Under the pieces are notes generated by a model, which saw only the letters and a list, made by a program, of their open reading frames with translations, ran no database searches and had not been told where the DNA came from. Shown one piece after another: positions 33,359-44,397 of a stretch of 64,000 nt of DNA; position 1 is the first letter of the stretch, and the number at the start of each line of letters is the position of its first letter. Source of the DNA: Isoetes taiwanensis (Eukaryota > Streptophyta > Lycopodiopsida > Isoetales > Isoetaceae); assembly GCA_021234155.1 (NCBI GenBank), contig JAJEKV010000012.1, positions 8,894,448 through 8,958,447 of the forward strand, written 5' to 3'. The translations under genes were made by a program, and so were the position numbers.

Positions 33359-34868
33359 ATGGCCACTTCTTCATTCAAGCGATGGTACAAATACCACGGC
33401 TCATGTGGCTGAAGCTGACATCGAATCCGTCTTCAGTGTCTTCCGAAGGGAACTCGACATTGAAGCTACCATCAACGCCACTCCCTTCTACCAGAGCATT
33501 ATGTCTGAGTTCCACGCCAAGATAGGACCATCTTTGGTAGAACTCCCACCTTGTGTAGGATATTTTGCACCTAACACTGCCCTCAAGTCAGCCCTGCAAG
33601 ATATCCCAAATGTAGATAAGTATTTAGAGAATAAAGCAGTCCGCCTTCCCAACTACATGTCCATTTTTGTCAATAGGAGGAGGTACTTCTCCTATACAGC
33701 AGCTGTAGCCATCTTTCTATCTCTTCGGGGTCAAACCCAGATAGGGGAACCCTCAGTTCAGCCTTTAGAAGTTGAACCCATAGCCATGGCCGCAGCGGAG
33801 GAGGAACGGATGCGACTCGAGTACGAGCAAGAAGAAGAAGAAGAAGAGGAGGAATACGAGTCGGACCCTGAAGACCTGGATCTGGAGCAAGAGGGGCAGC
33901 AGGCAGAACAGCAGATCCAAAGCTTCGAAGAGGGACTAAGAGCAACAAGAAGAGCCCCACCACTCGGGCAGGGCATTACAAGCTTGACACCGGTATTCAT
34001 AGCAGGTGAGGCATACCTAACCCTCCATGACATTAAGAATCTCCCACAATGCCGCGACAGAGGCCTTAGGGTGGATGAGATTTTGCACCTTCTACGACAG
34101 CATCTCGACGACTTCATCGATCGAGAAGCTCAGGACTTCCCTATCAGCATAAGAGAAGCCAGGACCTTCACCGGCGAGACATCATCAGATATAGAAGCTT
34201 ACGCAGGCATCAGGCAGATGATGACCGAAAGGGAATTGCCCTCGGAGGAGGAGTTCATGGCGATTCAAGAACAAATGGGCATCAAGGGCAAGTCCACATC
34301 AGCATTATTACTGAGCTCGCCAACACCAATCCTGAAGCAACATGGAGGCAGTATCAATCTAAGGAGGCTGGTGCACCAAGACTTCAGAGAGCTAGAGGAA
34401 GTACAAGTGGATGACTTTGCGGGAAGGCACAGGGCAACTTCCTCGTCTGCCGAAGAAGCAGGGCATGATAAAGCACTCAGATACTACCTGCCGTTGCTGC
34501 TAGACGGAAGAATAGCGGTTATTCACCGCCAATTTAGCCCACGAGGCGAAGAAGGGGTCTTTATGCTTATCGCCCTCTCAGGATTTGGACACCATGCTCG
34601 ATTAGCATCAAACATCGATCATGTTGTCCTGATCAAGAGAGCGATTGCATTGACCATCTTCGACTTTGCAATCCCTTATAGGCGGCAGGGCAGATTGGCA
34701 GTGACAGCTGCGTATACATCAGATAGGAGAATTGAAGACATGGAGGCAGCACTCCAAGGAGGAACGACAACAAATATCCTTAGGAATTTAACAGGGTCAT
34801 TAGGTACGGCCCAAGTGAAGAAATTTTTGGAGGACCACCCTGACTACCTCAAGAAATTTCAAGAGTAG
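33359..34868 (+). pseudogene. Inner element accessory ORF2, acidic protein
   Basis: The likely start is ATG 33359 (MATSSFKRWYKYHGS), which lines up with MAATDLLAWYQDGEHW in the outer element. The reading then changes frame near 33400 into the frame that stays open to TAG 34866 (VAEADIESVFSVFRREL...). Features: LPNYMSIFVNRRRYFSYTAAVAIF (about 33640), a long Glu/Asp run (about 33795-33900), YLTLHDIKNLPQ...HLDDFIDREAQDFP (about 34010-34140), and YYLPLLLDGRIAVIHRQFSP with a following hydrophobic core (about 34480-34720). The same blocks appear in the same order in the outer element. No known family is recognised. Acid-rich patches beside an H3-like protein suggest a histone-binding or chaperone role, which is only inference. 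Confidence 0.75.
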
Positions 34869-34999
34869 AAGTTTATTAATTTGCATGTAAAAGTTTTAGT
34901 ATATATATATGAATATAATATATACCTCTTTTTGTATATAATTGTTCCCTCAAAATTGTATAAACAAGTAAAGCAACGTAACACACAAAACAAGAGCTA

Positions 35000-35992
35000 A
35001 TGATCAGAATGTACTCTAATGTGCATGCAGCTAGAGTACCTAGAAACCTTGATGAACACAGGCAGCGAGAACAAGAGCATACCCCACCAAGGCGCTTTCA
35101 GCCGAGGAATCTGCGCCCAGAATTCGAGGCAGTAACACCGGAAGAAGAGCTATCCCAGATCAGATCGGACATCCACGACATAAGGGCATTGTTAGCGTGG
35201 GTAGCAAAGAATAGGAGGACAGACCAGAATGTACCCTTGCCGGAAACACCCACCTGGCCTGGACAAAGGCAAACAAAGGAAGAGAAGGTAAGGAGAAGAT
35301 CTCCTAGTTCGATCCTCGAGCTCCAAAATGATACGACTTCGGCATCGGAGGAGCAGGAAGAAGAGAGACGGGATCGCCGGCAGGATCTAAACCGTGACAG
35401 GGACATATCACAGGCTGATTACCAGAAGAAAGTTGACTCCGCCCTTAGTAATGTGTGGAAAGCCAGAAAGTTAGAACAGTTTTCAGGAGAAAACAGATCC
35501 GGAATGGAAGCAGAGGCGTGGCTGGACGAGATGAGCGAGTATGGCAACGCTTATGGCATGAAAGATAAAGACAAAGGCAGAGTAGCAACAGCAAATCTCA
35601 AGGGAGCAGCAAGAATTTGGTGGAAGGGGTATGCCAAAGCACATGGGCTGAGCAGGGACAGTTGCAAATTCAGGAAGTTCGCCAAGGCGTTCAAACATCA
35701 TTACGTGCCAAGAGAACATAGGTGCAACATGATGCAGCAGTTCTATAGGCTGCAACAAGGCAACAAATCAGTCCAGAAATACACGGAGGAATTCATGAGA
35801 CTAAGGCTTTATGTGCCAAAGTTGAGCGAAAAGCATGCGGTGGAAGGCTATATTGAAGGCTTGAACGAGGAAATCCGCAAGCTCGTAAGGGCAATAAACC
35901 CGAAGTCTGTGTCAGAGGCAGAAGCAAAGGCCATAAGTTTGCAAGGAACAGGACCACAAGAGCAGGCACCAAGGCAAAGAATATTTCCGTGA
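35000..35992 (+). CDS. gag: Inner element gag
   Basis: A 330-residue frame. The N-terminus is charged (TPEEELSQIRSDIHDIRALLAWV). The core reads [53 protein letters not shown] and [14 protein letters not shown], then VEGYIEGLNEEIRKLV, the Retrotrans_gag pattern that forms the capsid. It aligns throughout with the outer gag. A zinc knuckle is not visible; the frame ends early and the following DNA is frameshifted, so the C-terminal nucleocapsid part is lost. It starts 131 bp after ORF2, a gap that may hold a splice acceptor (GTGCATGCAG, 35029). Confidence 0.85.
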   Translation: MIRMYSNVHAARVPRNLDEHRQREQEHTPPRRFQPRNLRPEFEAVTPEEELSQIRSDIHDIRALLAWVAKNRRTDQNVPLPETPTWPGQRQTKEEKVRRRSPSSILELQNDTTSASEEQEEERRDRRQDLNRDRDISQADYQKKVDSALSNVWKARKLEQFSGENRSGMEAEAWLDEMSEYGNAYGMKDKDKGRVATANLKGAARIWWKGYAKAHGLSRDSCKFRKFAKAFKHHYVPREHRCNMMQQFYRLQQGNKSVQKYTEEFMRLRLYVPKLSEKHAVEGYIEGLNEEIRKLVRAINPKSVSEAEAKAISLQGTGPQEQAPRQRIFP

Positions 35993-37799
35993 TAAGGGGA
36001 AGGGCACAGAGGGCTATAGCCCAAGGGCGGCAAGCCCAAAGAGCTAGCAAGACGCAAAGACAACTCAAATTATGGGAAGCAAGGCAACACAAGTGGTGGC
36101 AAGGTGAAAGGAAACAGTAAGCTTCAAGAAGCAAGGAGCCAGTCTAACTATTCCCAAGCAAGGAGGCAATTTCTGCAGTCCATTCCCAAGGAGAAGAAGC
36201 AGAGTGTATAGAAAAGCAAATATGTTTCGTGATGCTTCCAGCCGTATATAGGACCAACAATTGCCCCCGATAATGAATGCGGCATTGGCGTAACTGGGAT
36301 GGGAGACACCATCTGGACGCAGACGACGACGAAGCACGGATTACATCCATGGTGAGTGTCACATTTTTGCAAAATATTGATACAGAAATGCAGAAAGTCG
36401 GTATAAGGTGATCTCAACGACCGAAAAGCCAAAGAAAAATCCTTTATAGTATTGATAGACTCGGGAGCAGTCATAATTTTGCATCCCCTAGGATGGTAAA
36501 CATGTTGAAGTTAAAGCCAAGTAAAGTCCAAGCCCGTGCCAGCCGCCTTAGCCAATGGAGCAGCTTAGGCATACAAAGGGAAGAGAATAAACTTCAATGT
36601 AGACTTGCCAGTGTTAATGTTGCAATCGAGCGAAGTCATGAATATAGGCAAGTATGATCTGATTATTGGAATGGAATATCTTGGACCAACAGGAGCAATC
36701 ATCGATTGTGGGAAACGTAAGGTGACCTTAACAACGCCAGAGGGCAAAGTCATCGAGATCACAGGTAAAGAAGTAACCCCAATCATGCAATGCATGAGTA
36801 GTGAAAAATTGCTTAAGTGCATAAGAAAACAGCAGGTGGCCTATCTCCTTAAGCTTGAGCTCCAAGATCAGGAGCCCAAGAGAAATAAAGAGATCAAAGA
36901 ATCTAGCAAGCTTCCCAGGCCAATAGCAAAGTTGATCGAGGAATTTCACGACTTGTTTCCTGATGAGATTAAGCAGCTTCCGCCCTATAGAGGAGTTGAG
37001 TGTGAAATAGCACTTGAACCTGGGACGAAGCCTACAAGCAAGGCACCCTATAGGATGTCAACCGAGGAGTTGACGGAGTTAAAGAAGCAATTGCAGGAAT
37101 TGCTAGACCTAGGGTTCATAAGACCTAGTGTCTCCCCGTTCGGAGCCCCTATTCTCTTTGTGAAGAAGAAGGATGGGAGCCTTAGGATGTGCATTGATTA
37201 CCGTCAGTTAAATAAGCACACCATCAAAAATAAGTATGCCTTGCCTAGGTCAGATGACTTAATGGATCAGTTGCAGGGAGCAAAGATCTTCTCCAAAATA
37301 GATCTCAGATCAGGGTATCACCAGATTAGGATCAAAGAGGAAGACATCCATAAGACAAATAAGCTCAGACAAGATATGGGCACTATGAGTTCACGCTATG
37401 CCCTTTGGATTGTCTAATGCGCCAGCCACATTCATGAGGTTAATGAACGATGTCTTCCGCGAATTTTTAGATTCCTTCATCATAGTCTTCTTCGACGATA
37501 TCTTGGTGTACAACAAGTCTGTGGAGGAGCACGCCCAACATTTGAAGAAGGTGCTTGAAAAGTTAAGAAGGCATCAACTCTTTGGGAAGTTATCGAAGTG
37601 CCACTTCGCAACGGAAAGAGTGGAGTACTTGGGGCACGTGATCACAGCAGAAGGCATTTCCACAGACCCTGCGAAGATAGAAGCCGTGATCGGCTGGCCG
37701 GCACCAAAGAATACGCATGAAGTCAGGAGCTTCCTAGGGCTAGCAGGCTATTATAGAAGATTTGTGAAGAATTTTGCCAAGGTAGCAAAATACCATTAA
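35993..37799 (+). pseudogene. pol: Inner pol: protease and reverse transcriptase
   Basis: After a frameshifted stretch (nucleocapsid and spacer, 35993-36440) the protease appears as VLIDSG (36449-36466), with the next frame reading [10 protein letters not shown]. The 36605-37417 frame holds [51 protein letters not shown] and [16 protein letters not shown] shift near 37380 leads to 37398-37799 with [20 protein letters not shown] and the catalytic [13 protein letters not shown] (FFDD). [13 protein letters not shown] and [20 protein letters not shown] are typical Ty3 connection motifs. Several indels make it non-functional. Confidence 0.88.
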
Positions 37800-38483
37800 C
37801 AGATCTCACAAAAGGTGGGAAGATAAAAGATTGGGCAACTCATTGGCAAAACAAGGCCCGAAAGCATTTGAGACACTAAAGGAAGCTTTGACGACGGCAC
37901 GGTATTGGTCTTGCCGTGATCCCACCAAAGATAAGCTCGTAGCAAATGATGCTAGCAGGATAGCAACAAAGCGCATCCTCATGCGCAGGAGGAAAGAGTA
38001 GTGGCCTATGACTCCAAGAAGTTGAATGACGCCGAAAGCGGCTACCCCAACGCGACGATCAAGAGCTCCCCGGCTATAGTAAGGGCCTTAAGAATTTGGA
38101 GGCATTACCTATTGGGAAGAAAATTCCAGCTAGACACAGATCACCAAAGCCTTCAATACATATTTACGCAGCCGCTCCTCAATTTGAGGCAAAGGAGATG
38201 GATGGAATTCCTGGAAGAATATGACTTTGAGATAAGTTATAAACCAGGGAAGCTCAATGTGGTTGCGGATGCCCTTTCCAGGAAGCCATTGGCAACAAGA
38301 ATCCATTGTAACGCCATATCAACACTCGTAAGCGAGTTTGGCAGGAAGATTGAGGAAACATTGCCGACGGACCTCGACTTCAAGGAAGTTTGGGCGAGCC
38401 TTTCCAAAGAAGCCAGAACTTGCTATATTATAAAAATAAATTGTGTGTACCAAAATCTTCTCAAGTTAGAAAGCTTATCTTGA
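37800..38483 (+). pseudogene. pol: Inner pol: RNase H
   Basis: Frameshifted at 37800-38000, then AYDSKKLNDAESGYP, RIWRHYLLGRKFQLDTDHQSL and RRWMEFLEEYDFEISYKPGK with NVVADALSRKP. These are the Ty3 RNase H motifs (TDHQSL, GKxNVVADALSR). The first catalytic Asp region is scrambled (VANDASRI near 37945). RNase H degrades the RNA strand during reverse transcription. It overlaps the start of the integrase frame. Confidence 0.82.
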
Positions 38484-39477
38484 ATGATACACACAATAGT
38501 CCCATAGCAGGGCATGCAGGGTTCATGAAGACGTACTTCAAGATTAGAAGCAGTTATTATTGGCCCGGCATGAAGAAGGAAATAGCAAGATATATTAGAG
38601 AGTGCCAGATATGCCAGCAGACAAAGGCGGAACAGCTCCGGATTCCAGGTGCCTTGGAACCATTGCCTGTACCAAACGCTAAGTGGGAGGTAATAAGTAT
38701 GGATTTTATTACAGGACTCCCAAGAACAGCAAGGGGCAAAGATGCCTTGATGGTGGTAGTAGATAAGTTGTCAAAGATGGCACACTTTGTGCCGTGCAAG
38801 ACAACAGATACGGCATTAGACACGGCCAACCTATTTGTTAAGGAGATTTTTAGGCTCCATGGCATGCCGAGGGAGATAATCTCGGATAGAGACTCCAAGT
38901 TTATGAGTGCCTTTTGGCAGGACCTATTCACCACCATCCAGACAAAGCTTTCGATGAGCACGGCATATCATCCCCAAACAGATGGTCAGACGGAGAGGAC
39001 AAACAGGATCATCGAAGATATGTTAAGAAGCTATGTATGGAACAAGCAATCCAAGTGGGATGATTTCATCCACCTAGTAGAGTTTGCATACAACAGCACC
39101 AAGCAGGAGTCATCGCAGATGAGTCCTTTTATGATTAACTATGGGTATCAGTGTCTTACCCCGGATACTTGGCACAACCCTGTGTCCAAGGTGGAAGTCT
39201 CCCAGCAAATGCTTTCGGAAATGCAAGACTTGGTGGAAGAAGTGAGAGGATACCTCCTTGCAGCAAGAAGCAGGCAGAAAAGCATCGCCGACAAGCATAG
39301 GACAGTAAGAGAATTTGAAGTGGGAGACAAAGTATGGTTGAAGATCAAAGTCAAGCAGGCCAAGCTCCGCATCGGCAATTGCAAGAAGCTTGCTCCAAGA
39401 TGGGCTGGACCTTTCAAGATAGAGAAGAGAGTAGGTACCCAATCCTACAAGTTGGACCTGCCAGCACATCTCAAATT
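38390..39477 (+). pseudogene. pol: Inner pol: integrase, C-terminally truncated
   Basis: A 370-codon frame: LLYYKNKLCVP, HHCC finger (HNSPIAGHAGFMKTYFKI...CQICQQTK) and a complete D-D-E core (SMDFITGLP, IISDRDSKFMSAF, STAYHPQTDGQTERTNRIIE). The GPF/Y-like region is KLAPRWAGPFKIEKRVG. At 39477 the protein ends at DLPAHLK and the frame runs into LTR sequence (LSLRVGKA). The outer copy continues there with IHKVFHVSLLKQ and the chromodomain, so the chromodomain of the inner element was removed by a deletion. Confidence 0.9.
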
Positions 39478-40160
39478 GTCACTGCGTGTGGGCAAGGCAT
39501 GAGCTCGACACTCGTGGGGTGGTGGATATGACATTCCAGTGAGTTCAAGTCGAATAAGGGCAGTGGCCCTCTAGCCGCCCGCGATGAGCATGGATACCTC
39601 TGGAGGAGAGGCAACTCTCTTCCTGCCTCATCGGGGCTGGGGAGATGCAACCCAGCAGTAGTAGCCCCTCTGGCTATTCACCCGGCAGGCTACGGCCAAG
39701 TCCCAACACTTTTCAGCCTACTCTGCAAAGTGTGCACGGGAGGGGCGGATGGAGTGGACTACCCTAAGCCATGTTCTATGCCAGCCAAATCCATTGCCAT
39801 GAATTCTGTCTGCAATGAACTCTGGAGACCTAGCCGTCAGTCATTCTCCTTGAGCCTGAGTCCTGGGTAGGATCTCCCCTTTGTATTGTTGCTATGAAGG
39901 TATTGTTATCTCTGTGATGTTACTATCTCTATGGTGATTGTATTTGTATATTGTTAGTTGTGCTCACGTTTGTTTGTTCACGCTTCCGCATATAGGTCGA
40001 CCCGATGGGAGACGGGTGAATGACACATCCACTCTTCCCTTGCTGGCTCTGCCCCATGGGAGTAGAGTCAGGTGGATGGCCCCTGTCAGGCAGCTGCCAG
40101 GGGGAATGCTCCTCCTTCGAATACGATGCGGGCATCGTATAAGGAGTAGGGGACGTCACA
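39478..40160 (+). repeat. 3' LTR of the inner element, 5'-truncated
   Basis: Matches 29858-30540 with about ten differences by eye (for example TAGTAGTAG/CAGTAGTAG, ATAGG/GATAGG context, ACATCACA/ACGTCACA). The first ~924 bp, including the TATA region, are missing. Confidence 0.9.
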
Positions 40161-42398
40161 GGGTTCGTGGCCAAGGTCTGTTCTATCTGTTTCCCAAACT
40201 CACTGGTGAGTGTAGAAATTGCATTACAATGGGTTCGGGTTATCAAGGGATGGCGTGACAATGCATCCGCAACCACATTGTGCTTTCCAGGTTTATACAT
40301 AATTTCAAAATCATACTTCTCTAGAAATTCCATCCATCTCCTTTGACGGAGGTTGAGATTCAGCTGGGTGGATAAATAACGGAGACTTTGATGATCCGTA
40401 TCGAACTGGAATCTTCTACCAAGAAGGTAGTGTCTCCATATCCGCAAGGCACGGACAACTGCTAACAATTCCTGATCATGGATAGGGTATCGCTGCTCCG
40501 TCTCGTTCATTTTCTTTGAATCATAGGCAATAACCCTCCCCTCCTGCATTAGGACTCCACCGGTGGCAATCTTACTGGCATCCGTTGCCACTAATTTATC
40601 CTTCTCAGGATCGGGCAACGTGAGAACTGGTGCTGACGTTAAGGCATTTTTAAGCTGCTAGAAACTTCCCTGAACCTTTGCCTTCCAGTGCTCCATCCAA
40701 TCCTTCACCTTCTCATGCTTTGTAAGATTTGTAAGAGGTGTTGCAATCTTTGCAAAATCCTTTACAAATTTCCGATAATATCCTGCTAATCCCAAGAAAC
40801 TTCGGACCTCGGAAACATTACCTGGAATAGGCCATTCCCTTACTGCCTCTATCTTTGCGAGATCTGTAGCAATTCCCTCTGCATAAATAACATGGCCCAA
40901 ATAATCGACCTTCGGAGTGGCAAACTTGCACTTAGAGAACTTGGCAAAGAGCTGATGACGTCTTAGCTTTTGTAGGGCCAATCTAAGATGTTCCTCATGC
41001 TCTTCTAGAGTCTTACTGTAGATGAGAATGTCGTCGAAGAAAATAACAACAAAATCATCCAAGTATTGTCGGAAGACATCATTCATCAATCGCATGAAAG
41101 TTGCTGGGGCATTAGTTAATCCAAAAGGCATAACGGTAAACTCATAATGCCCATATCTAGTGCGAAAAGCAGATTTATGGATGTCCTCCTCTTTAATCCT
41201 TATCTGATGGTATCCGGAGCGTAGGTCAATCTTTGAGAAATACTTGGCTCCTTGCAATTGGTCCATTAGATCATCTGCTCTAGGCAAAGCATAGCGATTC
41301 TTGATGGTATGCTTGTTGAGTTGCCGATAATCAATACACATCCTCAAGGAGCCATCCTTTTTCTTAACAAGAAGAATAGGAGCGCCAAAGGGCGAAACAC
41401 TAGGTCGAATGAAACCTAGGTTTAGTAACTTCTGAAGTTGCTTCTTAAGCTCTGCCAACTCTGGGGGACTCATACGGTACGGGGCCTTGCTGGTAGGCTT
41501 AGTACCTAGCTCTAAAGCTATCTCACATTCTACCCCTCTAAAAGGAGGAAGCTTCTGGATCTCATCTGGAAAAAGGTCACCAAATTCTCGGAGAAGATCA
41601 GCAATCCCCTCTGGCAAGGCATCAATTACTTGCTTCTGTTTAGCATCTGACTCAATGGAGGCAAGTCTAATGACGCAGAGGAGCTTTTCCTTGCGTATAG
41701 CTTTATCTAACTGCCTGATGGACATAGACTGCATAATAGGGTTGAATGGTTCACCTTTTATAGTCACGCGGGCTCCATTAGCGGCGTTGAAGGTAACTTC
41801 CCGTTTCTCGCAGTCTATGTTGGCTTTTGCAGATGTCAAGAATTCCATACCAACAATGAGGTCGTATTTGCCAATATCCATTAACTCGGCACCCAAAGCA
41901 ACTGGTGCACCTGGCAACTGCATCTTGAGATTGATGCAACGGCCATGAGTATGTCTGACCTTACTACTGGCTAGAGTGACAGGCCTCGGTCGGGACCTCA
42001 AGGTTTCAAGCTGTAAGACCTGGGCCATTCTAGGAGAAGCAAAATTATGTGTACTTCCCGTATCCATAAGAATTACAAAAGGCTTACTGTCTACTTGACC
42101 TATGGTGGAAATGACAGCAGGCTGACTTTCAGCATTGCCGGTTTCTATAGCTGCAAGGATATGAGACGCACCGTGAATATACTCGGGAGCCTCCTCCTCG
42201 ACAGGTAGTGTTGACTCAAGATCGTCCCAATCGAGGTCGGCCATGGCCAGCTGGGCAATCTGCGTGACATAAGGACAATTCTGCATGAAGTGCCCGGGCC
42301 GCATACACCTGTAGCATGCCTTATCTCGGCGAGCTATTCTCGAGCCTCTGGGAATAGACTGTAAGAGGTTCCGAACTTCCTTACCGACATTGTTCTGT
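40161..42398 (-). pseudogene. pol: Outer pol: knuckle, protease, reverse transcriptase, RNase H (up to the insertion)
   Basis: A CCHC knuckle [14 protein letters not shown] (about 42275-42316) precedes a protease with [17 protein letters not shown] (about 42062). RT follows: [50 protein letters not shown] and [13 protein letters not shown] (catalytic Asp pair at 41031-41036). A TAG at 40658-40660 interrupts the linker before RNase H, which has LVATDASKIATGGVL, TDHQSL and KHNVVADALSR. Protein then runs to LATNP at the inner-element junction and resumes at 28933. The frame differs from gag, with one indel near 42450. Catalytic residues look intact. Confidence 0.92.
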
Positions 42399-43454
42399 TT
42401 ATCGGGCGTGCTGAAGGTAACTTTCTTTTCCTGGCGGCCATAAGTTCTGCTGAGAGGGCCCCGGACTTGGCGAGCGGGGTTTGTACGGTGTGGACGGCCG
42501 TGGCTGCGAGTAAGGAGCAGGACGCGGATACTGGTTCCTTGGTGTCTCCTCTTCGAGGCTCAATGCTTTAGCCTCAGCCTCCGCAACGGATTTCGGGTCT
42601 ATGGCCTTAACCATTCGTTTAATTGATGGGGCCAACCTTTCAATGTAGCCCTCCACCGCCTTCTTTTCATTCATACCTGGTACATATAGTCTCAAGCGCA
42701 TAAATTCATCAGTGTAAGCCTGAACCGACATACCCTTCTGCTCTAACCTGTAGAAGGTCTGAATTTGTTGACATTTGTGCGCACGAGGCACATAATGCGA
42801 CTTGAAGGCTTTGGCAAACTTCTTAAACTTGCACCTGCTTCTATCCATATGCTTGGCTCTAGCATAGCCCTTCCACCAAATACGGGCAGCTTCTGTAAGG
42901 TTTGTGGTGGCAACCTTTCCTGTATCCTTTTCTGTCGTGCCATAGGACTTCCCAAACTTCCCAAACCCCTTCATTTTGTCCAACCAGGACTCTGCATTCA
43001 GTCCGCCCCTAGATTTCCCATCAAACTGGGCCAGTTTCCTATTCTTCCATATACTAGTTATGGCTGTATCAACCGTCTTGCGGTACTCCTTATCCCGGCG
43101 CTTTGCATGGTCACCAGATGATACCGACGACTCAGAGGACACAGAAGTGGCTGATTGTGAGGAGGTGGCACTATCCCTAGAGGAACTCCGATGACGTTTA
43201 GAATGGGGCCTCCTCTGTGCAGGTACAGGGCTGGTTTCAGGCACAGCTGGCTGTTGTGGAGGTGGACTTGGGGGTAGCGGAGGTAACTCCGGTCCGTCTT
43301 CTTGGATATGCTGTGGTGGATTGGCGTGCAACACATAAGCTTGTAACACGCCTAGTTGTCTCTTCATCAACATATGTTCCTGTTCAGGTGTTAGTCTACT
43401 GGCATTTGAGGGTGTCTGCCAGGCGGCGTTGCGTTCACCGTCTATATCGAGCAT
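42399..43454 (-). CDS. gag: Outer element gag
   Basis: 351 residues. N-terminal [18 protein letters not shown], then a Pro-rich linker and a Ser-rich run (about residues 85-125). The capsid core reads [70 protein letters not shown] and [16 protein letters not shown]. It matches the inner gag block for block. The stop after YLQHAR is probably caused by an indel, since the knuckle follows in another frame. The start ATG 43452-43454 lies in [12 protein letters not shown]. Confidence 0.85.
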   Translation of the reverse strand: MLDIDGERNAAWQTPSNASRLTPEQEHMLMKRQLGVLQAYVLHANPPQHIQEDGPELPPLPPSPPPQQPAVPETSPVPAQRRPHSKRHRSSSRDSATSSQSATSVSSESSVSSGDHAKRRDKEYRKTVDTAITSIWKNRKLAQFDGKSRGGLNAESWLDKMKGFGKFGKSYGTTEKDTGKVATTNLTEAARIWWKGYARAKHMDRSRCKFKKFAKAFKSHYVPRAHKCQQIQTFYRLEQKGMSVQAYTDEFMRLRLYVPGMNEKKAVEGYIERLAPSIKRMVKAIDPKSVAEAEAKALSLEEETPRNQYPRPAPYSQPRPSTPYKPRSPSPGPSQQNLWPPGKESYLQHAR

Positions 43455-43713
43455 AAAAAGGTATAAGCAGAATTATAGTGACATAAAGTCGCACAAAAAT
43501 ACCATTTTGGATAGGTTAGAGAGAGAATACAAGAAAAAGTACAATGGCAAAGATCCTTATTACAGGTAGAAACAGTCATTACATTAATGTTGAGTACATT
43601 GATAGTGACAGAAGTTAATACAAAGACATAATACAAGAACAGGTATTATACATTGGACATTTGAAGTTCAACTCACATATGACATCAAAAGAACACAACT
43701 GAGGGAACCGGGC
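43455..43713 (-). other. Spacer between ORF3 and gag of the outer element
   Basis: AT-rich, no ORF of note; it may serve as leader or splice region for gag expression, since gag lies far from the PBS. Confidence 0.4.
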
Positions 43714-44202
43714 CTAGGGGTTCGCAAACGGGTACAAGATTGAATAGCGAACACTTTCACGTACAGCCCTAACGAGCTTGTAACGTGCCCAGGCTTGGAC
43801 TATAACAGATTGGTAATCTAGCGTTGGGCTAATAATAAGGAGATTAAAAAGCCTCCTTAATGCATAGAAGATTTGCCACAGGTGATCGTTGGCATCCTCG
43901 AAAGCTTCGTGCCTTGACATGTCCCAATAGTCCCATGTGCGGCGAAGAGTTTGCTTCAGATCCTCGAAGGCCCGTTCCCTGAGAATGTTGACTATCTCCA
44001 TCCCCTTGGCTGGATCATAGGGCTCCCCTGGTGGTGCGGGTTCTATCTCGTAACCTTCGTCCCATTCCGGGTATTCCCCATACCTTTGGCCATAGTCCTG
44101 GTCGGGCGGCCCTGGATCATCCCTCCTTATCAGGTCGGTAATTCTCTCTTCATATTCTTCGAGTGTCTCTTCTGCAAGATGATAGAAATGAATATAGAAC
44201 AT
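43714..44202 (-). CDS. Outer element accessory ORF3 (unknown)
   Basis: The longest form has 162 residues, but an acceptor (TCTATCATCTTGCAG) at 44174-44188 suggests the true exon starts with EETLEEYEERITDLIRR. The N-terminal half is acidic and rich in Pro, Tyr and Gly (DDPGPPDQDYGQRYGEYPEW); the C-terminal half is helical (FEDLKQTLRRTWDYW, LWQIFYALRRLFNLLI, VQAWARYKLVRAVRES). No family is recognised. The inner element has no equivalent: ORF2 and gag there are 131 bp apart. It may be a spliced third accessory protein or an extra gag exon. Confidence 0.55.
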   Translation of the reverse strand: MFYIHFYHLAEETLEEYEERITDLIRRDDPGPPDQDYGQRYGEYPEWDEGYEIEPAPPGEPYDPAKGMEIVNILRERAFEDLKQTLRRTWDYWDMSRHEAFEDANDHLWQIFYALRRLFNLLIISPTLDYQSVIVQAWARYKLVRAVRESVRYSILYPFANP

Positions 44203-44397
44203 TGAACAATTTCGTTATACCCTAAACTCCAATAGATAGAAGAACGCATCATGGAAGAGAACAATTTTAATTGTATTCATTGATACACTAGTCACAATTG
44301 ATAAGAAGATGGTATATCATAACTATAGAATGGCTAAAGAAAATGCCAAACCAAAATTCTACAACTACACGCAATACAAAATGCGTAATACAATTAT
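44203..44397 (-). other. Spacer between ORF2 and ORF3 of the outer element, possible intron
   Basis: AT-rich, ending in the polypyrimidine-like acceptor near 44174. No coding signal. Confidence 0.4.

Larger units (their letters stand above)
28934..40160 (+). mobile_element. Inner Ty3/Gypsy element with H3-like gene (plus strand), nested in outer pol
   Basis: It starts TGTGACGTTCC and ends GACGTCACA, flanked by GGGTT. Order: 5' LTR, initiator-Met PBS, hairpins, H3-like ORF, hairpins, acidic ORF2, gag, protease, RT, RNase H, integrase, then a fused, 5'-truncated 3' LTR. LTR blocks such as GAGGGGCGGATGGAGTGGAC and ATGTTCTATGCCAGCC are shared with the outer LTRs, so the two belong to related families. 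The 3' end of pol, the PPT and the first ~924 bp of the 3' LTR are deleted. Its two LTRs are more alike than those of the outer element by eye, in line with the nesting order. Confidence 0.93.
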
